50,590 nt of DNA from an uncultured Lachnospiraceae bacterium (GTDB taxonomy: Bacteria > Bacillota > Clostridia > Lachnospirales > Lachnospiraceae), in the NCBI GenBank assembly GCA_910588875.1, contig CAJURT010000029.1:1-50590 (forward strand). Direction: 5' to 3'. This document shows, piece by piece, positions 24,979 to 33,699 of the stretch (positions within the stretch are counted from its first letter, which is position 1; each line of letters opens with the position of its first letter). A program made the position numbers and the translations under genes. The notes under the pieces were generated by a model. It searched no databases and had not been told where the DNA came from. It saw nothing but the letters and a program-made list of their open reading frames with translations.

Positions 24979-27523
24979 TGATCAGGTACGCCAAGTACTA
25001 AAGAATTATATAACAGATTCCGCCCAGATAGTGATTTATCCGTTTGGTAAGAGGGGAAGACAGCTAAAAAAGATATTAAACAAGGAATATTTGATAAAAG
25101 AAAAATATATAGTAGATAATTATTATATTGGTGAAAACACTGTTATAAAAAGCGATGAATTGTTGCCATGTTTATCAAAAGATATGGTAATAATGATATG
25201 TTGCGAAAATAGAGAAGCGAAAAGACAGATAAGGGATACTTTGTCAAAAATACCGGATTCTCAGATTGTAGATGTTTTTCCTAATGACCGGATATACATA
25301 TCAAATCGGAAAGAAATAGATATACAGGCATCTATGCTCACAGATCTAGAAAATATTTTTCATGGACTTCAAAGGCTGGTTTTTGGAAATGATATCGCAA
25401 TATATTCAATTTTGAAAAAATATGATAAAGAAATATTAACAGAGCAATTTGAGAGATATTGTACGCAATATATTTCCAGTAAATCATTACAAAGAGCATA
25501 TAGTTTATTGCTGGCTGCGCTTTTAAAGGAAATTTGGGTGGATGATGCAGAATGTTTATTGGGAAATGCAGGATATCGTCATGTCAATAGTACATACCCT
25601 CTGAATGTGTATGAAGAAATTTGGAGTTTGGAAAAAAAGAATAGGATAAGTAAAGCGGAAGCTGCTAAAATAGAAGATGCTTATGAAATGCGGTTATTTA
25701 CTAGATTTCCAGGAGGGCATGTGGTTCCGGGATATGAAGCTATTCTGAAAAATGGATTAAGCTGTAAATTATTACAGGTAAAGAATAAGTTAGCTGAGGA
25801 AAATAATGATATTAAAAATTTGTTTTATCAGTCGCAATTTATAGTTATTCGAGCATTACAAGAATTAATAAAAAGATATATAGATATGGCTTATGAGCAT
25901 TCAGACATAAATATAAAATTAAAGAAAATAGCTAGAAATTGTGAATGTATCCTGTATGATGCACCTCGTAGTTTTGAGCAGGCGCTTCAATTATTATGGT
26001 TTTTTCATGAGTTTATGATATTAGAGGGAAATATTAAAGGGATATCTCTTGGAAGAATGGATCAGTATTTATATACGTTTTATGAACAAGATATGAATAT
26101 AAATATTATAGATGAGAAACGCGTAAAGACACTGATAAATTCATTTTGGAAAAAATTATCCTTTGACAGAAAGGCATTGTCATTTCAAAATGTTACGCTG
26201 GGGGGGAGAGATAAAAGTGAGAATCCGTTGACAATTTTTTTCTTGGAAGCACAGATGGAAACACGAGCCAACCAACCAATGCTATCGCTTAGAATTGATC
26301 CATTCACTTCAGAAAAAGTATGGAATAAAGCATTAGAAGCTATTTCTACAGGGATGGGAGTACCGGCTTTATTTAATGATAGGATTGTGATACAAGCTAA
26401 AGAGAGAAGCGGGATGGATAAGGAAGATGCAGAAAATTATTCAATTGTGGGTTGTGTTGAGCCGTCTATTGGAGGGAAGGAATATTCGCATACAGAAGGA
26501 TTAAGGTTGAATGTAGCTAAAATTTTAGAATTGATGTTGTTTGGGGGCGTATGTCCGGTAACAGGAAAAAGATATTCGCTCGAAAATACGATTGAGTTAA
26601 TAGAATATTTGGACTTTAAAGATTTTTATAATCAATTCAAAAAAGAGTTATTTTATCTTATACATAATGCATGTTATTTATTAGATTTGGCAGACTTTTC
26701 TTATAGTGAAGAATGGCCAGCCCCATATTTATCTTTATTTATGGAGGGAACGCTGGAAAAAGGAAAGGATGTGACTAGAAAAGGGACAAAATATTGTAAT
26801 TTATCTGTAAATTTTGCTGGAATGGCTAATGTTGTGAATTCTTTAATGGCAATAAAAGTTATAGTGTTTGAGAAAAGGTTAATACCTCTTACGGATCTTC
26901 CCATGATTTTAAGCAAAAATTTTGTGGGTTATGAACATATTGAAAAAGAAATATGTAACATACCTAAATATGGCAATAATAAAAAAATAGTGGATGAATT
27001 AATGAAGGAATTAGTAGAGGATATTATTTTTGCTTTGGATCAATGTAATATCAATAGATATTTTCAGGCAGGGTTTTATACAGTAGCACTTCATGCAGAA
27101 ATGGGAAAATACATGTTAGCATCTTTTGATGGAAGAAAAAAAGGAATGGCATTAGCAAGTTCTCTGTCACCTGTACAAGGGACTGATGCTAGAGGGCCAT
27201 TAGCTGTTTTTCAATCAATTACTAAAACTCCCATGGATAAAATGTCAAATGGAATGGTATTGGATTTGCGATTTAGTCCTTCATTTTTTACTGATGATGG
27301 AAAAAGAAAATTGAAAGACGCTATATTAACTTATTTTTCTATGGGAGGAATGGAAGTGCAATTTAATGTTGTTGATCAAGAAACATTGAAGAAAGCACAA
27401 TTATTTCCGGAACAGTATAAAAATCTATTGGTTAGAGTTTCTGGGTTTAGCACTTATTTTGTAGAATTGGAAAAAGAAGTCCAAAATGAAATAATTTTGC
27501 GATATATAAATGCAGAGGTATGA
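24962..27523 (+). CDS. Glycyl radical enzyme with N-terminal PglD_N-like module
   Basis: The 853-residue protein begins with the locus-wide module (residues 20-110: QIVIYPFGKRGRQL, then IVDNYY). The remaining roughly 740 residues are a PFL/dehydratase-type glycyl radical enzyme. The thiyl-radical cysteine and the catalytic glutamate are Cys498 and Glu500 in GCVEP, as in glycerol, propanediol and choline eliminases. The radical glycine is Gly828 in RVSGFSTYF. GGHVVPGYEAIL near 251 is another family block. The GCVEP motif predicts a radical elimination such as dehydration, perhaps of a polyol or an activated sugar. The ATG at 24962 was chosen because GGGAG precedes it and it sits at the previous gene's end. 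It must work without oxygen. Confidence 0.9.
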   Translation: MIITYNDQVRQVLKNYITDSAQIVIYPFGKRGRQLKKILNKEYLIKEKYIVDNYYIGENTVIKSDELLPCLSKDMVIMICCENREAKRQIRDTLSKIPDSQIVDVFPNDRIYISNRKEIDIQASMLTDLENIFHGLQRLVFGNDIAIYSILKKYDKEILTEQFERYCTQYISSKSLQRAYSLLLAALLKEIWVDDAECLLGNAGYRHVNSTYPLNVYEEIWSLEKKNRISKAEAAKIEDAYEMRLFTRFPGGHVVPGYEAILKNGLSCKLLQVKNKLAEENNDIKNLFYQSQFIVIRALQELIKRYIDMAYEHSDINIKLKKIARNCECILYDAPRSFEQALQLLWFFHEFMILEGNIKGISLGRMDQYLYTFYEQDMNINIIDEKRVKTLINSFWKKLSFDRKALSFQNVTLGGRDKSENPLTIFFLEAQMETRANQPMLSLRIDPFTSEKVWNKALEAISTGMGVPALFNDRIVIQAKERSGMDKEDAENYSIVGCVEPSIGGKEYSHTEGLRLNVAKILELMLFGGVCPVTGKRYSLENTIELIEYLDFKDFYNQFKKELFYLIHNACYLLDLADFSYSEEWPAPYLSLFMEGTLEKGKDVTRKGTKYCNLSVNFAGMANVVNSLMAIKVIVFEKRLIPLTDLPMILSKNFVGYEHIEKEICNIPKYGNNKKIVDELMKELVEDIIFALDQCNINRYFQAGFYTVALHAEMGKYMLASFDGRKKGMALASSLSPVQGTDARGPLAVFQSITKTPMDKMSNGMVLDLRFSPSFFTDDGKRKLKDAILTYFSMGGMEVQFNVVDQETLKKAQLFPEQYKNLLVRVSGFSTYFVELEKEVQNEIILRYINAEV

Positions 27524-27529
27524 AGAAAG

Positions 27530-28795
27530 ATGAGTATCGATAAATTTGTAATATGGGGTGTTGGTGAGAGAGGGAAAATTATAACAGGATTTTTACATGA
27601 ATATCAGATCCTTGCCTATATCGATTCAGATATAAGTAAGCAAGGGGCTTATTATTTAAATCATCCAATAATAAGTTTTGAGGAATATCTGGAAAACTTT
27701 AATGACTATTTTATAATAGTCACACCTGTAAACGAAGAACAGATTTTAAACAAGCTACATGATCACCATATTAAAAAATATTTTCGGATGTCACAACTTC
27801 CATCTGAAATGCAGGGATATGGGGATGTGAAATTTTTAGAAAACATAGAAATTCCTGTAACTAATATGGGGAATAACATTATCTTAGGTACAACTTTATA
27901 TTCCTGCATGTTATATAAAAAAATAAAGGATATGGGATACAAAAATGTTTATTTATTGGAAAATCCTGAAGATGAAAGGATAAGTTTGATCCGAGAAAAT
28001 TTTGAATTCGATACGATATCACAGATAAATGAAGAGGATATTCTCATTTGTACGATTGCGACAGAAATATCGAAAAATAATTGCAAAGCAAAGAAAACAG
28101 TCGATCTTTTTGATGTATCTGACTTATTGCCCCAATATTATAATCGGGATATAGAAGCCTTCCGTAATAAACATTATAGCGAACGGTGCTTTATAGTTGC
28201 CACAGGACCAAGTTTGAAACAAGAGGATTTGAAAATATTATCAAAGAATAATGAGATATGTTTTGGTGTAAATCGCGTATTTTATGTTGATGAAAAAATA
28301 TGGAAACCACAATATTATGTTTTTTTAGACAGGTTGGGAATGAAAGAATATTGGGATGATATTGCTGCCTATGATGTTGATAATAAATTTATAGGGGATT
28401 CTTACTGGAAAAATGTGGCCTATAAAGGAGAGATGCATGTAATACATGCTGTTACAGGGCATAGCTTTAAGATTCCTCCAAAATTTTCTGAAAATCTAGA
28501 AAGAAAGGTGTATACATATGCGACAGTGACTTATGCCGCAATACAAATAGCAGTATATATGGGATTTTCAACAATATATTTATTGGGTGTGGATTGTAAC
28601 TATAGTAATAAAAGAAACTATTTTTTTCAAGAAGAGAAAAGGGACATCTATAATCACTATGAAGACCGTATGTTAATGGCATACGAAATAGCAGAGAATT
28701 ATGCAAAAAGCCATAACATAAAAATTATAAATGCCTCAAGAGGAGGAAATCTAGAAGTGTTTGATAGAATTGATTTTGATAAAATTTTTATATAG
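27530..28795 (+). CDS. DUF115/MptE-like protein with N-terminal PglD_N-like module
   Basis: Residues 5-90 of this 421-residue protein are the shared module (FVIWGVGERGKII, then YIDSD). The C-terminal half has VATGPSLKQEDL near 224 and LLGVDCNY near 350, which are marks of the DUF115 family. Related folds occur in Maf proteins and in CMP-sialic acid transferases. Because kdsA/kdsB-like genes lie downstream and CMP-Kdo has no other obvious user in the window, this protein is a candidate Kdo transferase. That is inference from fold relation and context only. It follows the glycyl radical enzyme by 6 bases. Confidence 0.75.
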   Translation: MSIDKFVIWGVGERGKIITGFLHEYQILAYIDSDISKQGAYYLNHPIISFEEYLENFNDYFIIVTPVNEEQILNKLHDHHIKKYFRMSQLPSEMQGYGDVKFLENIEIPVTNMGNNIILGTTLYSCMLYKKIKDMGYKNVYLLENPEDERISLIRENFEFDTISQINEEDILICTIATEISKNNCKAKKTVDLFDVSDLLPQYYNRDIEAFRNKHYSERCFIVATGPSLKQEDLKILSKNNEICFGVNRVFYVDEKIWKPQYYVFLDRLGMKEYWDDIAAYDVDNKFIGDSYWKNVAYKGEMHVIHAVTGHSFKIPPKFSENLERKVYTYATVTYAAIQIAVYMGFSTIYLLGVDCNYSNKRNYFFQEEKRDIYNHYEDRMLMAYEIAENYAKSHNIKIINASRGGNLEVFDRIDFDKIFI

Positions 28796-28807
28796 GAGAT
28801 ATAATAA

Positions 28808-30025
28808 ATGACAGAAAGAAAAAAAGAATGCCTAAAAAATGTAATAAATTTTGCCAGTACTTATAAGAAAGTGGCTATTTACGGGGCTGGTAATGTTGGG
28901 GTAGCATTGCAAAAAGATTTAAAGGATTTGGGGATAAACATACAATGTTTTATTGTAACCTCGCGTACTGGTCAAAAATCGGAAATCGACGGTATTGCTG
29001 TGCTGCAACTAAAGCAATTGGAAGAATTAAATGAATGGGGAATAATAATAGGTGTATCACTGGGGAAAATATCGGGGATAGAGAGGGAATTACGTCAATA
29101 TGGAGTTTCAAATTACATTACATTGAGCCAAGAATACATTGATACAATTTTAGAGGAATTCAATCTACCTAAAATGGAAATAACAACGGTTATAGGATGT
29201 TCGGTTAACTGTAAATATTGTCCGCAAAAATTATTAACAATGCAGTACTGGAAGGACGATAAACAGAGAACACGGGAAATGTCACTATATACATTCAAAT
29301 GTTGTTTAGAAAAATTGCCTTTAAACACACAAATTTATTTTGCGGGAATGAGTGAAGCATTTTTAAATAGAGATTGTATCAAAATGATAGAATATGCGGT
29401 AGATAGAGGATATCAGGTAGGAGTATATACGACATGTGTAGGATTAAGCCGCGTTGAGTGTAGGAGATTAATTAATATGCCTCTGAAATCATTTATACTT
29501 CATGTTCCTGATGAGCACAATTATGCACATATTCCGATAACAGACGAATACTGGAATGTTGTTAATATGCTATTAGATGCAACTAAAAAAGATGGGACAT
29601 TATTTATAGATTCGGGGTCTTGTCAAGGCGTGCCATTAAAAGAGTTTATGAATGTGAACAATGGAAGAATAAGAATAGAATCTTATTTACATGATCGCGC
29701 AGGAAACTTAATGTCAAAAAATGAAAATATGGATTCTTGCGGCTATATAGATGGGGAAATATATTGTTACCATAGCAGAGATAGACTGGATCATAATATT
29801 TTATTGCCGGATGGAACAGTATTGCTATGCTGCATGGATTACGGCATGAAACATCCTATAGGGAATTTGATGGAAAATACGTATGAAGAGATAATAAACG
29901 GTGAAAGCTTGAATGATATTAGAAAGTCTCTAAAAGATGATGGAAGAGATCTTTTGTGCAGGAAATGTACGTATGCAATAAAATGTAAAGTGGATGCCAG
30001 GCGTTTGCCGGAAGGGATTAAATAA
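28808..30025 (+). CDS. Radical SAM/SPASM protein with N-terminal PglD_N-like module
   Basis: The 405-residue protein has the shared module at residues 20-110 (VAIYGAGNVGVAL). A radical SAM cluster follows at Cys131, Cys135 and Cys138 (CSVNCKYC), and a SPASM-like C-terminus with LLCCMDYG and LCRKCTYAIKC. It is the second such protein in the cassette and is diverged from the one at 23797, so it probably acts on another substrate. AGGAGA precedes the start. The next gene starts one base after its stop. Function beyond radical chemistry cannot be assigned. Confidence 0.83.
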   Translation: MTERKKECLKNVINFASTYKKVAIYGAGNVGVALQKDLKDLGINIQCFIVTSRTGQKSEIDGIAVLQLKQLEELNEWGIIIGVSLGKISGIERELRQYGVSNYITLSQEYIDTILEEFNLPKMEITTVIGCSVNCKYCPQKLLTMQYWKDDKQRTREMSLYTFKCCLEKLPLNTQIYFAGMSEAFLNRDCIKMIEYAVDRGYQVGVYTTCVGLSRVECRRLINMPLKSFILHVPDEHNYAHIPITDEYWNVVNMLLDATKKDGTLFIDSGSCQGVPLKEFMNVNNGRIRIESYLHDRAGNLMSKNENMDSCGYIDGEIYCYHSRDRLDHNILLPDGTVLLCCMDYGMKHPIGNLMENTYEEIINGESLNDIRKSLKDDGRDLLCRKCTYAIKCKVDARRLPEGIK

Positions 30026-30026
30026 T

Positions 30027-31112
30027 TTGAAGAACATAGATAGATCAGAGTATATTAACAAATTGCAAAATATTTTTGCAAATTATTCTTTCAAAGAGGA
30101 TGATTTTAACAAATTGATTTTTTGGGGGAGCGGAGCAACAACAGAAATGTGGTGGGATGATATGATGGATATAAATCTTGTTCCGCAATATATAGTTGAT
30201 ACAAAAAAGGCATATAGGAAGTATAGAAATTATAATCTTATTAAACTCGATGATTTGATGAATATAGAAGATTATATAATTGTGGTTATGACAACAAATC
30301 CTTACACCTATCAGGAAATTCTTTCAGAAATCAAACAAATGGATATAAAAGTTAGAATGGTGTGTTCTTGTGCGGCAATATATTATTGGAATCATCGTGA
30401 AAGAATGGAAGCTATGCTACAAGTATTGGAAGATGAACATTCGTTAATTTCATTAGTGGCTATGTTAGAAGCAAGAGTAAATGGAACATTAATAGAAGAA
30501 AGTATTGTTGATCATAGACAATATTTTTCTCTGCATCGTTTTTCGTGTTTAAATCCGAAAGAGGTTTATATTGATGCGGGCGCTTTTGTAGGAGATACTT
30601 TAGAACAGTTTTTATTTGAAAAGTTTGCAACTTTTGATTCCTATTATGCATTTGAACCGTTAAAAAAGAACTATAATGCTTTAGAATATCGTGTAAAAAG
30701 ATTGGAAAAAGAGTGGGGGATAGAAAATAAGATTATTTGTATCAATAGTGGTTTGGATAAGAATTCCGGAAAACAGGAAATTCTGTCTGCGACCCCTGTA
30801 AGCGCTCAAATTGGAAATAATATAAATAAGGATGATGCGGAAGTTATAAGAACGGTATCAATAGATGAATATTTTGCAGAAAAAAGGATCTCTACGATAA
30901 AGGCAGATATCGAGGGGAAAGAATTAGATATGTTAAAAGGAGCAGAAATTTCTATAAAAAAATGGAGACCAATCATGGCAATCAGTATCTATCATAAACC
31001 GTCAGATTTATTTCAGATATTTGAGTGGATAAAAGAATATGGCAGTGAGTATAAATTTTCAATTCGTTGCCATACGGCAAACGGAGGCGATACAATCCTA
31101 TATGCTTATTAA
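30027..31112 (+). CDS. FkbM family methyltransferase with N-terminal PglD_N-like module
   Basis: The 361-residue protein starts with a module of the shared type (residues 29-110, LIFWGSGATTEMW, then YIVDTK; the glycine pattern is weaker here). An FkbM SAM-dependent methyltransferase domain begins near 180 with YIDAGAFVGDTLEQF and YAFEPLKKNY. It likely O-methylates a sugar in the repeat unit. I used TTG at 30027 because it lies just after the previous stop with AAGGGA upstream; an ATG at 29994 would overlap that gene by 32 bases and has no ribosome site. Confidence 0.82.
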   Translation: MKNIDRSEYINKLQNIFANYSFKEDDFNKLIFWGSGATTEMWWDDMMDINLVPQYIVDTKKAYRKYRNYNLIKLDDLMNIEDYIIVVMTTNPYTYQEILSEIKQMDIKVRMVCSCAAIYYWNHRERMEAMLQVLEDEHSLISLVAMLEARVNGTLIEESIVDHRQYFSLHRFSCLNPKEVYIDAGAFVGDTLEQFLFEKFATFDSYYAFEPLKKNYNALEYRVKRLEKEWGIENKIICINSGLDKNSGKQEILSATPVSAQIGNNINKDDAEVIRTVSIDEYFAEKRISTIKADIEGKELDMLKGAEISIKKWRPIMAISIYHKPSDLFQIFEWIKEYGSEYKFSIRCHTANGGDTILYAY

Positions 31113-31143
31113 TTAAATATATTGAGGAATTTGGGAGAGGATC

Positions 31144-31893
31144 ATGAATAAAGAAAAAATAATAGTTATTATACCAGCTAGGTATCAGTCAACTCGTTTT
31201 CCTGGGAAGCCGTTAGCCTTATTAAATAAAAAACCAATGATTCAGTGGGTATATGAAAATGTAAATGGTATGGAAGATGTTTGTGAGACATATGTAGCTA
31301 CAGATGATGAGAGAATATTAAACTGTGTTAACGGATTCAACGGCAAAGCAATAATGACGTCAAGCAAACATCGGAGTGGGACAGAACGAATTTGTGAATG
31401 TGTTAATATGCTAAAATTGAACGAAAATGATATTATTTTGAATATTCAAGGTGACGAGCCGTTGATTCAAAAACAAATGGTGCAAGAATTGATTTCTACG
31501 ATAAAAGGAAGTGAATTCTATATGGGAACCTTAAAAGAGAAGATAAAAAATATAGACGATATAGTAAATACTAACATTGTTAAAGTGGTTACAGATATTA
31601 ATGATAACGCTATTTATTTTTCAAGATCTCCCATTCCTTGTTATAGAGAAAAAACAGAAAAAATGTTTTATTATCGTCATGTGGGGGTATATGCATATAG
31701 GGTTGGTTTTTTGAAGGAATATATAAAATTAATACCGTCAGCCCTGGAAGCAGCAGAATCTTTAGAGCAATTACGAGTTATTGAAAATGGACTTAGAATA
31801 AAGGTGAAAGAAACCAGATGTTCGTCAATTGGAGTGGATACAAAAGAACAATTGCAACAGGTTGAAGAAATAATGAAAAGAGAAGCGAAATGA
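31144..31893 (+). CDS. kdsB: 3-deoxy-manno-octulosonate cytidylyltransferase
   Basis: The 249-residue protein has the KdsB pattern throughout: IIPARYQSTRFPGKPL at the CTP site, ATDDERI, SSKHRSGTER and NIQGDEPLI with the metal-binding aspartate. FSRSPIPC and HVGVYAYR are later family blocks. It activates Kdo with CTP to give CMP-Kdo. The length matches the family. Its end overlaps the kdsA start by 4 bases (ATGA), so the two are coupled. The gene is typical of Gram-negative LPS or capsule biosynthesis and is unusual in this setting. Confidence 0.95.
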   Translation: MNKEKIIVIIPARYQSTRFPGKPLALLNKKPMIQWVYENVNGMEDVCETYVATDDERILNCVNGFNGKAIMTSSKHRSGTERICECVNMLKLNENDIILNIQGDEPLIQKQMVQELISTIKGSEFYMGTLKEKIKNIDDIVNTNIVKVVTDINDNAIYFSRSPIPCYREKTEKMFYYRHVGVYAYRVGFLKEYIKLIPSALEAAESLEQLRVIENGLRIKVKETRCSSIGVDTKEQLQQVEEIMKREAK

Positions 31894-32666
31894 ACAATAA
31901 ATTTATTTTATTAGCTGGTCCTTGTGTGATTGAATCAGAGATAATGGTTCTAAAATTAGCTGAAAAATTAAAAAGAATAGTAGAAGAATTACCAGTAGAT
32001 TTTTATTTCAAAGCATCATTTGATAAGGCAAACAGAACAAGTATAGAATCGTATAGAGGACCAGGATTGGAAAATGGAATTCGGATTTTAGAAAAGGTTA
32101 AGAATGATTACGGGGTAAAAATTGTCACGGATATCCATGAGCCGTACCAGGCGTCTATGGTTAAGGAAGTATGTGATATTATACAGATTCCGGCGTTTTT
32201 ATGCAGACAAACGGATCTGCTGTTAGCTGCTGCTAAGACAGGGAAGATGATTAATGTTAAAAAAGCACAATTTCTGGCTCCCTGGGATATGCAGAATGTT
32301 GTTCAGAAAATAGAAAGCGCAAATAACAAAAACATCATACTCTGTGAACGTGGAACGAGTTTCGGATACAATACCTTGGTTGTTGATATGACATCGATTG
32401 TAGAGATGAAAAAGTTAGGCTATCCAGTTATATTTGATGGGACACATAGTGTGCAGAAACCAGGAGGAAATGGGAATTCTACGTCAGGGAATAGAGAATA
32501 TGTACCATATTTGTCTATGGCGGCTGTTGCAGCAGGTGCAAACGGACTTTTTTTAGAAACACATGAGGAACCGGAAAATGCCTTATCTGATGGCGCGAAT
32601 ATGCTTCCAATACAAAAAACCAAATCTTTGATAGAACACTGTTTAGAAATACAAAAGTGTTTATAA
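31890..32666 (+). CDS. kdsA: 3-deoxy-8-phosphooctulonate synthase
   Basis: The 258-residue enzyme condenses arabinose-5-phosphate and phosphoenolpyruvate to Kdo-8-phosphate. Visible motifs are AGPCVIES, KASFDKANRTS, RGPGLENG, TDIHEP, IPAFLCRQTDLL, APWDMQNV, ERGTSFGYN and DGTHSVQKPGG. The cysteine in AGPC marks the metal-dependent class, as in Aquifex, rather than the metal-free E. coli type. The remaining metal ligands (His in GTHS, Glu in LETHEE, Asp in SDGANM) are present. It lies between kdsB and the isomerase gene. Confidence 0.95.
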   Translation: MNNKFILLAGPCVIESEIMVLKLAEKLKRIVEELPVDFYFKASFDKANRTSIESYRGPGLENGIRILEKVKNDYGVKIVTDIHEPYQASMVKEVCDIIQIPAFLCRQTDLLLAAAKTGKMINVKKAQFLAPWDMQNVVQKIESANNKNIILCERGTSFGYNTLVVDMTSIVEMKKLGYPVIFDGTHSVQKPGGNGNSTSGNREYVPYLSMAAVAAGANGLFLETHEEPENALSDGANMLPIQKTKSLIEHCLEIQKCL

Positions 32667-32695
32667 AGAAGGTATGGCAAACATGAGGTAAAGAA

Positions 32696-33670
32696 ATGGA
32701 TAAACAGAGAAAATTAGAAATTGCAGAAAAGGTTTTTGAACAAGAAATACGCGCATTACTGCAAATTAAAAACACATTGGATGATGTGTTTGTAAAAATA
32801 GAAGAAAATTTGATTTCGTGTAAAGGGAAAGTTGTGGTATGTGGAATGGGGAAATCGGGACACATTGCCCGGAAGATTTCAGCAACCTTATCAAGTTTAG
32901 GAACTACTTCTTTCTTTTTACATCCTGCTGAGGCTATGCATGGAGACTTGGGAATGGTTTCAGAAAATGATATTATTATTCTAATTAGCCATAGTGGGGA
33001 AACGGAAGAAATTTTACGTCTTATACCATCTTTAAAAGTAATCGGGTCTAAAATTATATGTATTACAGGGAAAAAAGAGTCTGCTTTGGCAAATGAATGT
33101 GAGATAGTCCAAGTTCTTGAAGTGGAGAAAGAGGCTTGCTATTTGAATCTGGCACCTACATCTAGTACGACTGCTGCGTTAGTATACGGAGATGCTCTGG
33201 CAGTGGTTTTATCGGAAGACATAGGATTTAGCAGTACTGATTTTGGCCTATTTCATCCTGCAGGTACTCTAGGGAAAAAAACACTGATTAAAGTTAAAGA
33301 TATTATGGCAAGGGACGAGAATCTTCCTATAGTATGCAGAGGATGTAATATTACAGATGCAATAATGGAAATGAGCAAGAAAGGTCTAGGAGTAGTGGCC
33401 GTTGTAGATGAGGATAAAAAGCTAATAGGAATTTTAACAGATGGTGACTTGCGACGTGCGATTGAGAATAAAGCAGATTTGTATGGTGATATAATTGATA
33501 CCATTATGACAAAAAATCCTAAATATATTTTTGGGGATATATTGCTTGTAGATGCATTAAAAAAGCTGAGGGAAAGCAGATTAAACAATTATCCGGTAGT
33601 TGATGAAAAAAGGGTAGTAGTTGGAATGATTACATGGCAGATGATTATTCGTGAAGGGATTGTTTTATAG
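32696..33670 (+). CDS. kdsD: Arabinose-5-phosphate isomerase, KdsD/KpsF type
   Basis: The 324-residue protein has an N-terminal SIS sugar isomerase domain (VVCGMGKSGHIARKISATL, PAEAMHGDLGM and ISHSGETEE). Two CBS domains follow, from about residue 205, including GILTDGDLRRAIE. It converts ribulose-5-phosphate into arabinose-5-phosphate, the KdsA substrate. With kdsB and kdsA it gives three of the four steps to CMP-Kdo; the phosphatase KdsC is absent from the window and might be replaced by a general HAD phosphatase. GutQ and KpsF share this architecture, so the symbol is by function. Confidence 0.92.
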   Translation: MDKQRKLEIAEKVFEQEIRALLQIKNTLDDVFVKIEENLISCKGKVVVCGMGKSGHIARKISATLSSLGTTSFFLHPAEAMHGDLGMVSENDIIILISHSGETEEILRLIPSLKVIGSKIICITGKKESALANECEIVQVLEVEKEACYLNLAPTSSTTAALVYGDALAVVLSEDIGFSSTDFGLFHPAGTLGKKTLIKVKDIMARDENLPIVCRGCNITDAIMEMSKKGLGVVAVVDEDKKLIGILTDGDLRRAIENKADLYGDIIDTIMTKNPKYIFGDILLVDALKKLRESRLNNYPVVDEKRVVVGMITWQMIIREGIVL

Positions 33671-33699
33671 ACGATTAATGTGAAAGGGAGATCTAAGCA

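Noticed and set aside
24962..27523. Assignment as choline trimethylamine-lyase
   Set aside because: The GCVEP motif is shared by several eliminating glycyl radical enzymes, and no microcompartment or choline-metabolism gene is nearby. The polysaccharide context and the extra N-terminal module argue for another substrate.
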